Of a DNA stretch of 20,217 nt, positions 7,262-15,079 are shown one piece after another. The notes beneath the pieces were generated by a model. That model was not told where the DNA came from. It saw only the letters and a program-made list of their open reading frames with translations, and made no database searches. Source of the stretch: a virus; the IMG/VR virus record IMGVR_UViG_3300039018_000141, positions 1 to 20,217 of that record. One strand, written 5' to 3'. How positions within the stretch are numbered: position 1 is the stretch's first letter; each line of letters starts with the position of its first letter. The position numbers and the translations under genes were made by a program.

Positions 7262-8598
7262 TGAACGACATAGAATTATATGAAGGTGGTAACGGCGGTG
7301 AATTGCGAATAAATGGCAATGACCTCAACTGGGTAGACGGCATAACCAACATGCCGTATATGTCGTGCTTTGGCGGTAATAATTGGTGGGGTAATTCGTT
7401 ACTTGATGAAGGTAGGGGCATAAGGTTTACAGCAGAAACAGAGGATATAATAAACAGCACACCACTAAGCAGCAACGGGCGGTTAAAGATTGAGCAGGCA
7501 ATCATTCGGGACTTGGAATATTTAAAAGCTGAATTTCCGACTGAAAAGTTAATAGTCAGCGTTTCGATAGTCAGCGAAAAACGGATTGACATAAGCGTTA
7601 ATTTAGCAGGTAAGGAAATGTTTTTGGTATGGAATCCGTTTATACCCGAAGCGGTACGTACATTGGTAGAGCCGCCATATACCGAAATTTGGGAAAGCCC
7701 TATAAGGTCAGGGCTATCTTCACGATATGCCATGACAGGGTTTGAATTAACGCAGGGGATGGATGTGGCTACGTTCGATATTGCCAAGTTTGCCACTATG
7801 TCCGATGAAATGTCATTGATTTCCTATTACAACAGTATTGCGGCAGGTTTTGGAATGACGGGCTTATTTCAGATACAGGGCTACAACATTGTGTATTTGT
7901 TGGGCTACGGTGAAACATGGGCAGTAACAACACCTACACAGGTATTGCATTGGGCTACTGAAATGAGGCTGAAAGCATCGGGGGTTTATACGCCTGTAGC
8001 ATGGAGTTATCAATTAGGTGGCACAGGAGCGCACGTAATAACGGATTGGGGCGATGGTAGTGCGATTGAATTGGATGTGATACCGTCAGATGCTCCAGTA
8101 ACTATTCCACATTTGTTTGCAGATGTGGTTACCCGTAATGTAGTGTTTTATAGTAACGATGCAGATGTTAAAACATTTAGGGCTATAAACATATCAAGTA
8201 ACTATTTCTTTAGGAGATTTATTTACAGATTGCCGTTAAGTACCGAAACAATAACAATAGCTAACCAACAAATAGGATTAGTTACAAACATGGTAATTGA
8301 AGAATTATCAAATCTAACAATTTTAAGTTTAGGGGCTAACCAAATACCTTCATTTTCCCCTGCTTTGTTTTTAGGTAATTTCCCTGACTTAACAGCTATA
8401 ATACTTTCAAACAATAATCTTTCATCTACTCAAGTAGATGACATATTCAATTTCCTATACGCTAACAGCCCTGAATTACTATCAACAACAGGAGTAATAA
8501 ACACTACACCACAAACCCCAGCAGCACCACCGACAACAGCATCGTTAACAGCCCGAAACGCATTTATTGCGGCAGGGTGGACATTAATAACAGACTAA
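7261..8598 (+). CDS. Mu gp46-like baseplate wedge protein fused to PKD-like and leucine-rich C-terminus
   Basis: Residues 1-120 match the GP46/W family of baseplate wedge subunits: a short strand-rich start, the hallmark WWG at 42-44, then a helix REL-like stretch and paired strands KLIVSVSIVSEKRIDISVNL. That family is normally about 120-150 residues, yet this protein has 445. Residues 125-235 are unassigned. Residues 246-305 hold TDWGDGS (261-267), the signature loop of PKD-like beta domains. Residues 345-400 read as leucine-rich repeats (LSNLTILSLGANQI, FPDLTAIILSNNNL). The end, NAFIAAGWTLITD, resembles the tails of Bacteroidetes surface LRR proteins. I infer that a surface-binding module was added to a wedge protein. 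It precedes baseplate J, as W precedes J in Mu. Confidence 0.75.
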   Translation: MNDIELYEGGNGGELRINGNDLNWVDGITNMPYMSCFGGNNWWGNSLLDEGRGIRFTAETEDIINSTPLSSNGRLKIEQAIIRDLEYLKAEFPTEKLIVSVSIVSEKRIDISVNLAGKEMFLVWNPFIPEAVRTLVEPPYTEIWESPIRSGLSSRYAMTGFELTQGMDVATFDIAKFATMSDEMSLISYYNSIAAGFGMTGLFQIQGYNIVYLLGYGETWAVTTPTQVLHWATEMRLKASGVYTPVAWSYQLGGTGAHVITDWGDGSAIELDVIPSDAPVTIPHLFADVVTRNVVFYSNDADVKTFRAINISSNYFFRRFIYRLPLSTETITIANQQIGLVTNMVIEELSNLTILSLGANQIPSFSPALFLGNFPDLTAIILSNNNLSSTQVDDIFNFLYANSPELLSTTGVINTTPQTPAAPPTTASLTARNAFIAAGWTLITD

Positions 8599-8602
8599 TA
8601 CC

Positions 8603-9781
8603 ATGCAGACTATACCAACTAAAGAGCAGATATACAACAGCATAATTTCGGACATTGAGAACGAATTTAGCATTACCATACCACCGTATGGGCGCAACTT
8701 CTTACAGGTGTTCAGCATGGTATTGGCAGGTGCTTTGAAGATGTTTTACCTTGCATTGGGATTTGTGCAAAAAAACGCATTACCCGACCTTGCAGACCCC
8801 GAAGAATTAGGCGGCACACTTGACAGGGTAGGTAGGATTAAATTAGGTCGTTCCCGTTTCCCAGCGACACAGGCACAGTATACAGCAACGGTAACAGGAA
8901 CAACGGGTGCAACAATACCAGCAGGCAGCACATTTAAAAGCGATGATACAAGTCTTTCACCCGGCTATTTGTTTATCTTAGATAACGCTTTTACATTGGC
9001 AGCAAGTAGCGGTACAATAACCATACGGGCTTTAACAGCAGGCGATGTAAGTCAGCTTGCAGTAACTAACACGCTTACCATTACAAGCCCCGTAGCACTC
9101 ATAAACAGCACAATAACGGTAACAGCAGAAACGGTAACACCAAGAGCCGCCGAAACTATTGAAGAATATAGGGCTAAGATACTTTTATCCTACCGTATTG
9201 AGCCGCAGGGGGGTAGTGTTGGTGATTACAGGATTTGGGGTAGTGATGCACAGGGTACACGGGCAATATACCCATACACGACAAGCGGTGCAAGCAATGA
9301 AATTGATATATTTGTTGAAGCTACAATAGCAGACAGCACAGACGGGAACGGAACACCAACAGCAGGCATACTTACCGATGTTGAAGATGTCATTGAACTA
9401 AACCCCGATACTACGCTAACAATGGCAGAGCGCACACGTAGACCGTTAGGAGTATTTGCAGTAAACGTTTACCCGATTGTTTTAAAAGAACTTGACATAA
9501 ACATAGCAGGTTTTGTAGACTTGACAGCAGATAAACAAGCAGCGATACTTGCTGCAATGACAGAGGCGATATACAATGTAAGACCGTTTATAGGTGGGCT
9601 TGATGCAGTTGCAGACCGTAACGATATATTTGATATTAGCCGAATTGGTGCAGTAGTTTTGACAGCCGTGCCGGGTAGTAGCTTTGGCACTATCACAATG
9701 GACGTAGACGGTACGCCCGACAGTTCATATCAGTTTGATAACGGAGAAATACCTTACCTTGACGCAATAACCTACGTATAA
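8603..9781 (+). CDS. Baseplate J-like protein, Mu gp47 family
   Basis: A 392-residue baseplate wedge component that links the hub periphery to the fibres. The N-terminal helices (PTKEQIYNSIISDIENEF), then ALPDLADPEELGGTLDRVGR, then a beta domain beginning ATVTGTTGATIPAGSTF, and the central TPRAAETIEEYRAKIL and GGSVGDYRIWGSDAQG stretches form the canonical order of the J family. The conserved dynamic loop motif GTPTAGILTDVEDVI lies near residues 251-265. It follows the wedge-LRR gene by four bases and overlaps the next start by one base (TAATG). Identification is firm. Confidence 0.93.
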   Translation: MQTIPTKEQIYNSIISDIENEFSITIPPYGRNFLQVFSMVLAGALKMFYLALGFVQKNALPDLADPEELGGTLDRVGRIKLGRSRFPATQAQYTATVTGTTGATIPAGSTFKSDDTSLSPGYLFILDNAFTLAASSGTITIRALTAGDVSQLAVTNTLTITSPVALINSTITVTAETVTPRAAETIEEYRAKILLSYRIEPQGGSVGDYRIWGSDAQGTRAIYPYTTSGASNEIDIFVEATIADSTDGNGTPTAGILTDVEDVIELNPDTTLTMAERTRRPLGVFAVNVYPIVLKELDINIAGFVDLTADKQAAILAAMTEAIYNVRPFIGGLDAVADRNDIFDISRIGAVVLTAVPGSSFGTITMDVDGTPDSSYQFDNGEIPYLDAITYV

Positions 9782-10500
9782 TGAGTGCAGCTAAAATACA
9801 GACTTTATTTATTAGGTTATTTCCACAAACTGGACGTGCTTTTAAGATACCTTACATGGGTATCTTTTGGCGGCTTTTACGTGCTTTGTCGTTAAGTTTT
9901 AATCGGGCTTTTGTGGCGGCAAGTAGCATATTTGATAGTATCTTTCCCGATAACGACAATTTCACCGCAGAAGATGCAGCAATACAGGAACGGCTATACG
10001 GATTGCCTACCAATACAAGTGTACCTTTGGCAGACCGTAAACTTGCAATTTACAGACGCATAGCACACCCCGGCGAACAACCAGCAAGACAGGGCGCACT
10101 ATTTATAGAGCAGCAGTTACAGTCGGCAGGGTTTGACGTATATGTTTATGAAAATAGATTTTTTGAGGGTAGCCCAGCAAGTTGGATAACTAAGACGCCA
10201 AGTGAGGTGTTAGGCATAACAGCAGGCTATGCTGTTTATGGTGGTTTTGCGTATGGTGAAACTGAATATGCAGGTACGTGGGCAGACGATGGGATAACCG
10301 TAATAGCCAATTATTTAGAAGAAGCAAAGGACGCATTATTTGATTTTGGCGATAACTACCGTAGTGCTTTTTTTATAGCAGGTGCAAGTATTACAACTTT
10401 CGCAGATGTGCCAGCAGTTAGGCGCACGGAATTTAGACAATTATTACTAACTTTAAAGCCTACCAATACAGCAGGTTGGCTTTTCGTAAACTACACGTAA
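9781..10500 (+). CDS. Tail protein, Mu gp48 / DUF2313-like (P2 gpI position)
   Basis: A 239-residue protein directly after baseplate J, where Mu gp48 and P2 gpI lie. The N-terminus (LFPQTGRAFKIP, then a helix with RLLRALSLSFNRAF) recalls the LLPxGRAW start of that family. ERLYGLPTNTSVPLADRKLA and AIYRRIAHPGEQPARQGALF match its middle section, followed by FIEQQLQSAGFDVYVYEN. The protein is thought to attach tail fibres to the wedge. The C-terminal half has aromatic Gly-rich stretches (YAVYGGFAYGETEYAGTW) that I do not recognise. The family call is by pattern and position, so moderate. Confidence 0.65.
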   Translation: MSAAKIQTLFIRLFPQTGRAFKIPYMGIFWRLLRALSLSFNRAFVAASSIFDSIFPDNDNFTAEDAAIQERLYGLPTNTSVPLADRKLAIYRRIAHPGEQPARQGALFIEQQLQSAGFDVYVYENRFFEGSPASWITKTPSEVLGITAGYAVYGGFAYGETEYAGTWADDGITVIANYLEEAKDALFDFGDNYRSAFFIAGASITTFADVPAVRRTEFRQLLLTLKPTNTAGWLFVNYT

Positions 10501-10503
10501 GAC

Positions 10504-11100
10504 ATGGCAAGAGAAATTAGTGATTTTAATGGTACGGTAATAGCCCCCGGCGGTGCATACCCATACGGCAATATTAAAGACAATCCGAACGGAACTATTG
10601 TAGACAGCACAAGTAATGCAGACCTGCAACAGTTTGCGCAAAAGGTAATGGATGAAGGCAACATAACCCCCAACGGTTTGCCCGATAATAATACAAATGG
10701 CTATCAGATATTTCAGGGTTTGCAGCAGGTTATTAAAGACACTCACCCCGGTTGGGGATTGAACGGAATTACCTTTGTAAGTTCAGGAAGTAACCTTTGG
10801 CAAAATGCAGCAGGGTACGGGTTTTTACATGCCCGTATTGAGGGGGATTTGATATTTTTAGCAGGCGTTATTGAAAATACGGCAGGCGGTTCACCTTCAC
10901 CTGCATTACCTTTTACTATGCCCGTTGCACTTAGACCTGCATACCTGACACAAATAATGTGCTATGATACGTTAGCAGCAGCAATGGTTGCGGTTACAAT
11001 AACAACGGCAGGTGTAGTTACTATTATCGGTGGTGGTGCAGGTGGTACAAAGTTATTTTTGGAAGGCACACACTACAAAATAGGAGCAAATACTTACTAA
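10504..11100 (+). CDS. Short tail fibre-like protein
   Basis: A 198-residue protein in the fibre position after the gp48-like gene. The N-terminal 85 residues (DFNGTVIAPGGAYPYGNIKD, then GNITPNGLPDNNTNGYQIF) match the baseplate-attaching part common in fibres of Bacteroidetes phages. The C-terminal half is Gly/Ala/Thr/Val-rich beta sequence with FTMPVALRPAY, like the tip domains of short phage fibres, a plausible receptor-binding head. No chaperone gene follows. The stop overlaps the next ATG by one base. It is much smaller than long tail fibres, so host range may instead depend on the wedge-LRR protein or on genes outside the window. Confidence 0.6.
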   Translation: MAREISDFNGTVIAPGGAYPYGNIKDNPNGTIVDSTSNADLQQFAQKVMDEGNITPNGLPDNNTNGYQIFQGLQQVIKDTHPGWGLNGITFVSSGSNLWQNAAGYGFLHARIEGDLIFLAGVIENTAGGSPSPALPFTMPVALRPAYLTQIMCYDTLAAAMVAVTITTAGVVTIIGGGAGGTKLFLEGTHYKIGANTY

Positions 11101-11846
11101 TGGCAGTAGTATTACATATTGATAGTTCGGCAGTTGTAGCCTATACAAATTACTTAGAAAAACTAAGTAAGAGTGCTATGCCCAACACGGTACGTAATAC
11201 ATTGAGCAAAGCGGCGTTTGATGTAAAAGGTAAGACCATGCTTGTAACGGCAAATAAAAACTTTACACAACGTAAGCCAACGTTTTTTAAATCAGCAAGT
11301 ACGGTAGACCCTGCAAAGGGCTATAACATAAGTGCCATGCAATCACAGGTAGGATTTAAGGCAGTACCGAAAGACAAGGGGCGAGCAGTTGATGATTTGG
11401 AAGAACAAGAGCATAGCGGAAGAATTGGTGGTAGGACATTTATACCATTGAAGCAGGCAAGGGCTGGGAACAGTTGGCACAGAAATGTAAAATTGAAAAT
11501 GCGGATAGAAGCACTTGACAATTTAATTTTTAGTGATAAAGCACAAGGCGATAGTCCTGAAGAAAAGTTTGTTAAGTCGGCTATCCATGCAGGTAAAGGT
11601 AAATTGGTGGTAGGCAATCGGGTTAATGTCAGAGGGAACAGGACTGTATTTCTTATTAATAGCGTTAAGCGAATTGGTGCAGATACAAAGATTAATAGCA
11701 CCCCTGTTTACTCTATGAAAAAAGGGCGCAAGGTAACAGTTAAGGCACGACCATTTATGAAAGAGGCAAGTATAATGACACAGGCAAAGTTAGATAAGAT
11801 ATTTATTGATGAGGCGGTAACACAAATAAACAGGTTAACTACATGA
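11100..11846 (+). CDS. Putative tail completion protein, lambda gpZ-like
   Basis: A basic 248-residue protein that I cannot assign firmly. Its layout resembles minor tail protein Z: a helical start with LSKSAMPNTVRNTLSKAAFD, a Lys-rich strand region with NFTQRKPTFFKSASTV, an inner stretch with FIPLKQARAG, then VFLINSVKRIG and VYSMKKGRKVTVKARPFMKEA near the C-terminus. In gpZ-like proteins this last pattern precedes the terminal helix, as here. Such proteins cap the finished tail so that it can join the head. The gene lies between the fibre and the gpN-like protein, with a one-base overlap before and ATGA after. Confidence 0.45.
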   Translation: MAVVLHIDSSAVVAYTNYLEKLSKSAMPNTVRNTLSKAAFDVKGKTMLVTANKNFTQRKPTFFKSASTVDPAKGYNISAMQSQVGFKAVPKDKGRAVDDLEEQEHSGRIGGRTFIPLKQARAGNSWHRNVKLKMRIEALDNLIFSDKAQGDSPEEKFVKSAIHAGKGKLVVGNRVNVRGNRTVFLINSVKRIGADTKINSTPVYSMKKGRKVTVKARPFMKEASIMTQAKLDKIFIDEAVTQINRLTT

Positions 11847-13078
11847 GCTGGATAGAACGGGTTAAAACAGGCTATACAATACGCACAGGGGATGGGGCAA
11901 CCTATACCCCTAAATGGCTTAATCCGAATAAGTCGCAGTCGTTCAATATATCTCAGTTTAACTTTCCGAATGTGTCAGGGACTTTGGTAGACAGGCGCAG
12001 ACCAAAGGGCGAAGTTTATAGTTTAGAATTGTACTTTGACGGGGATAACCATTTAGATGTATCAGCAGCATTTGCACTATCTGCAAATAACAGCAGGGCA
12101 TGGACTATTACGCACCCTATTTACGAAACATTGATAGTACAGCCTGTATCTATTTTCTATGATAACCGTGATGCAAACGTAACAAAAATAACAGGTACGG
12201 TAATTGAAACAATAGGAGCGGCAACAAAAAGTAAGGCAGCCCCGATAGATAAAATACGAGGCGATAAAGTACGTATTGATGCGTTACAGGCTAATGCCTA
12301 CGCATTTGATGTGCAGCCTACAACAGCAGACATAACAGAGTATAAAGGCAACTTAGATACACTTTATGCAGAAGGTAGTAAATCAGCAGGCACTACATTA
12401 GATGCCGAAACGTATTTCAATGCCTACAATGCCGCTTATAGTAAGTTAGATGAACTAATAAGCGAACCATTGGCAGCGGTACGGTTAGCGCAAAGAATGA
12501 TTGAAGCCCCGTTTATATTTGCACAACTTGTACAGCGTAGGTTTGAAACGTTTATGAATCAGGTTGCACTACTACGGCGCACACTTGACAATGTATTAAA
12601 CCGCAACCAAAAAAGGCAATACGAAACAAATGTAGGGTGTATCATATCTGCAATGGCAGCAGCTACGACTATAAACATTGATGGCAGTTACAGGAATAGG
12701 ACAGACGTTATTAGTATCATTGATAGTCTTGCTGATACTTATAATCAGTACATTACAGACCTTGACGGATTGCAGACTTTGACGGGTGCAGATGCAGATA
12801 GCTATATCCCTAACTTTGATGCAATTAACGGCATACGGGAACAAGTGATATTTACTATCAACAATTTGTTAGATATTGCAGTTGACGGACGGACTGAAAT
12901 AACGATACCGTTAGAAGAAGATAGCAACGCAATATTATTGACTTACAGGTTTTACGGCGATGATAATGAAGATGTATTTTTGAATGAGTTTGTAAATGCA
13001 AACAATTTAGGGCTTACCGAATATCTGATAATACCAAAGGGTAGACTGATTACTTATTACGTAGAAAATGGAAATTAA
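11843..13078 (+). CDS. Baseplate/tail protein, Mu gpN-like (DNA circularisation N-terminal family)
   Basis: A 411-residue protein placed just before the hub, as gpN is in Mu. The first 110 residues follow the family pattern: FNISQFNFPNVSGTLVDRRR, a conserved strand with LELYFDGDNHLDVSAAFALS, then WTITHPIYETLIVQPVS. This is a small beta domain shared with LysM-linked hub proteins. The middle 230 residues are mostly helical, and the C-terminus (NLGLTEYLIIPKGRLITYY) looks like a LysM-type peptidoglycan-binding or hub-contacting tail. Despite the historical family name, the likely role is structural, linking tube and hub. The next gene starts 11 bases before its end. Confidence 0.65.
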   Translation: MSWIERVKTGYTIRTGDGATYTPKWLNPNKSQSFNISQFNFPNVSGTLVDRRRPKGEVYSLELYFDGDNHLDVSAAFALSANNSRAWTITHPIYETLIVQPVSIFYDNRDANVTKITGTVIETIGAATKSKAAPIDKIRGDKVRIDALQANAYAFDVQPTTADITEYKGNLDTLYAEGSKSAGTTLDAETYFNAYNAAYSKLDELISEPLAAVRLAQRMIEAPFIFAQLVQRRFETFMNQVALLRRTLDNVLNRNQKRQYETNVGCIISAMAAATTINIDGSYRNRTDVISIIDSLADTYNQYITDLDGLQTLTGADADSYIPNFDAINGIREQVIFTINNLLDIAVDGRTEITIPLEEDSNAILLTYRFYGDDNEDVFLNEFVNANNLGLTEYLIIPKGRLITYYVENGN

Positions 13079-14201
13079 AATAGATGATACTGTTATTCAA
13101 TACTGGACAGACCTTGAATTAAATATCAGGTATGATAGTCTTGTGTCTGATTTTGCGGTAAGTATTTATTTTGAGCCTACGGATAAGAAGCACCAGCAGC
13201 TATTTAAGCCGTTATCTTATCGTACCTGTACTATCAGCGACAACGGGCGTAGATTGCTCACAGGCACGGTACTAAGCCATAGTTTTGTAGATGGTGCAGA
13301 AACGCAGCTATTACGCATATCGGGGTACAGCAAGACTGGAGTATTAGAGGATAGTGACATAGCAGGTGAAAACGCAATACAATGGAATAGCAGCAACTTA
13401 GGAGAGATTGCAAATGAGTTGATAAAGCCGTTCGGATTAAAAGTATTAGTTGACCCGTCAGTTGCCGATGTAGTGAATAGCGACTATAATACAGAGGCAG
13501 CGAAAGACAGCCAAACCATAAAAGAAATACTATCAACACTTGCCAGCCAAAAGAATGTAATACTAACACACGATGAGTTTGGGAACGTGTTGTTTACTAA
13601 GGTTAAGGTTGGGGTTGAATCATCAACAGTAACATTAGCAGCAGGCACAGTACCACCCCCGTTTTCAGATGCAGTAGTAGGCGCACCTGAATTTACAGCA
13701 ACGGCAGTGCAACAGAAATTATACCAACCCGTTTTTAACTTTGATGGTACTTCGCCTAACGTATCAATGCAGTTGATTACCAACGGGCAGAATATGCACA
13801 ATACTATCACTATCAATAAGCAGGCAGATGAATACGGCGGCGATGCACGAAGCACAGCAACTGAGATAAACCCATACTGCAAACCATATAGACCGAGAGT
13901 AAACAGGCAGACAAGCGGAAAGTCAGTAGATACACCTTTTGCGGCACGTAATGCGTTAAATATTGAATTAAAAAACATAACTTTATCAATTAAAACAAGT
14001 AGCTGGTATTTGGGTGGAAACATAGCACGGGTAAACACTATTGTAACAGCACAATCAAACAGGATATTTTTGTATAAAAAAACAGCGTTTTTTGTTGAAC
14101 AGGTATCATATATAGGAAATGCGGAAAACCAAACAGCGAATTTAACATGCGTATTGCCCGAAGCATATTCAAGCGATAAGCCTATAAATATTTTTGATTA
14201 A
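13068..14201 (+). CDS. Baseplate hub protein, Mu gpP / gp27-like
   Basis: A 377-residue hub subunit forming the trimeric ring between the tail tube and the spike. The opening (IDDTVIQYWTDLELNIRYDS, DFAVSIYF) and the segment GRRLLTGTVLSHSF followed by QLLRISGYSKTGVLEDSDI are the usual pattern of Mu gpP and P2 gpD hubs. GEIANELIKPFGLKVLVDP and SQTIKEILSTLASQKNVILT form the second gp27-like barrel entry. The start codon lies within the end of the gpN-like gene, and the stop overlaps the spike start by one base (TAATG). Identification is firm by motif order and neighbours. Confidence 0.85.
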   Translation: MEIKIDDTVIQYWTDLELNIRYDSLVSDFAVSIYFEPTDKKHQQLFKPLSYRTCTISDNGRRLLTGTVLSHSFVDGAETQLLRISGYSKTGVLEDSDIAGENAIQWNSSNLGEIANELIKPFGLKVLVDPSVADVVNSDYNTEAAKDSQTIKEILSTLASQKNVILTHDEFGNVLFTKVKVGVESSTVTLAAGTVPPPFSDAVVGAPEFTATAVQQKLYQPVFNFDGTSPNVSMQLITNGQNMHNTITINKQADEYGGDARSTATEINPYCKPYRPRVNRQTSGKSVDTPFAARNALNIELKNITLSIKTSSWYLGGNIARVNTIVTAQSNRIFLYKKTAFFVEQVSYIGNAENQTANLTCVLPEAYSSDKPINIFD

Positions 14202-14752
14202 TGTTGACACTTGCAAATGTCATATCGGTAGCAATAGCTAATACACGTAGGTTTGTAAAAGCCCGTGTATTTAGTCGTGTACGTGAGGTGCAGCAGGCGT
14301 TACCATACGGCATTGATAGCGCACCGATAAACACGAGCATAGCAGCATTTGCAGACACAGCAGATACGGGCACAGCAGTAGTGATAGGGTATGTATACAA
14401 AGATGCCATAGCAGCAGCAGGGGAAAGCAGATTATACAGCACTAATAGTAGTGGAGCGTTTCAATTTCAGGTACACCTAAAGGCAAACGGTGAAGTGTTG
14501 ATTGGTACGAGTTCAAGCGATGCGGCGTATACTAATTTCTTAGTCAAGTTCAATGAGTTGAAAACAGGATTTGATTTACTGAAAACAGAGGTGAACGCAC
14601 TTGTTACAAGCTACAATGCACATACCCATTTATATGTACCTGCATTAGCCCCAGCACCAACACCCGTACCGACAGCGCCAGCAATACCAACGGGCGTACC
14701 TGCAACAGCAACTATTGATAGTTCTAAGGCAACTAAAATTAAAACTAACTAA
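14201..14752 (+). CDS. Baseplate spike / central puncturing protein, Mu gp45-like
   Basis: A 183-residue protein after the hub, the place of Mu gp45 and P2 gpV. Residues 20-100 give the OB-fold pattern (VREVQQALPYGIDSAP, VVIGYVYKDAIAAAGESRLY, FQVHLKANGEVLIG), with the GES/LYS motif typical of gp45-like spikes. A helix follows, then HTH at residues 141-143. Known contractile spikes bind iron at the tip through a HxH pair, so this may be the metal site. The tail (residues 146-183) is a Pro/Ala-rich segment (PALAPAPTPVPTAPAIP) ending in SKATKIKTN, a common end in this family. Confidence 0.75.
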   Translation: MLTLANVISVAIANTRRFVKARVFSRVREVQQALPYGIDSAPINTSIAAFADTADTGTAVVIGYVYKDAIAAAGESRLYSTNSSGAFQFQVHLKANGEVLIGTSSSDAAYTNFLVKFNELKTGFDLLKTEVNALVTSYNAHTHLYVPALAPAPTPVPTAPAIPTGVPATATIDSSKATKIKTN

Positions 14753-14753
14753 A

Positions 14754-15074
14754 ATGGTAACATACGATAGTTCACTTGTTTATATCACCGCAGCAACAAC
14801 AATAGAAGCCCGATTTTTAGCGTGCAGAAATGTTATTGATGCACTTTATGTCATAGCGGCAACTGGTGCAGGTACAGCAAACTTTGAAAGCTACGAACTT
14901 GATGACGGGCAAACAAAGGTATACACCAAGTACAGAAATGCAAATGATATTTACCTTGCCATAACTGCATTTGAGCGACTTGAGCAGCGTTATCTGAATC
15001 AGTTGAACGGGCGCAGAATGAGATTAGTAAACAGTAAAAACTTTGTCGAAAGATGGGAACGGAACAGCCAATAA
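14754..15074 (+). CDS. Head-tail joining protein, gpW-like
   Basis: I place the start at the ATG at 14754 (MVTYDSSLVY), one base after the spike stop, giving 106 residues. An earlier in-frame ATG at 14715 would overlap the spike gene by 38 bases. The protein has a mainly alpha-helical core with an ESYELDDGQTKVYTKYRN strand-turn, the pattern I associate with small gpW-type head completion proteins, then FERLEQRYLNQLNGRRMRL. It lies immediately before the portal, as W precedes B in lambda. The assignment is by position plus this general pattern. Confidence 0.55.
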   Translation: MVTYDSSLVYITAATTIEARFLACRNVIDALYVIAATGAGTANFESYELDDGQTKVYTKYRNANDIYLAITAFERLEQRYLNQLNGRRMRLVNSKNFVERWERNSQ

Positions 15075-15079
15075 CGGGA

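Noticed and set aside
7227-7796. 189-codon minus-strand open frame over the wedge gene
   Set aside because: Antisense to a gene with clear gp46 features; no start context, neighbour or motif supports it.
7261-11100. Diversity-generating retroelement target in the adhesin or fibre
   Set aside because: No reverse transcriptase, template repeat or C-type lectin-like variable end is visible in the window.
13484-14038. 184-codon open frame on the minus strand inside the hub gene
   Set aside because: Lies wholly within a well-supported gene, has no recognisable domain and shows low-complexity hydrophobic translation typical of an antisense shadow.
14715-14753. Upstream start for the gpW-like gene
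   Set aside because: It would add 13 residues rich in Lys and Leu that overlap the spike C-terminus; the ATG at 14754 directly after the spike stop fits better.
15053-15079. Upstream start for the portal gene
   Set aside because: It overlaps the preceding gene by 22 bases, while the ATG at 15080 gives a typical portal N-terminus with a 5-base gap.
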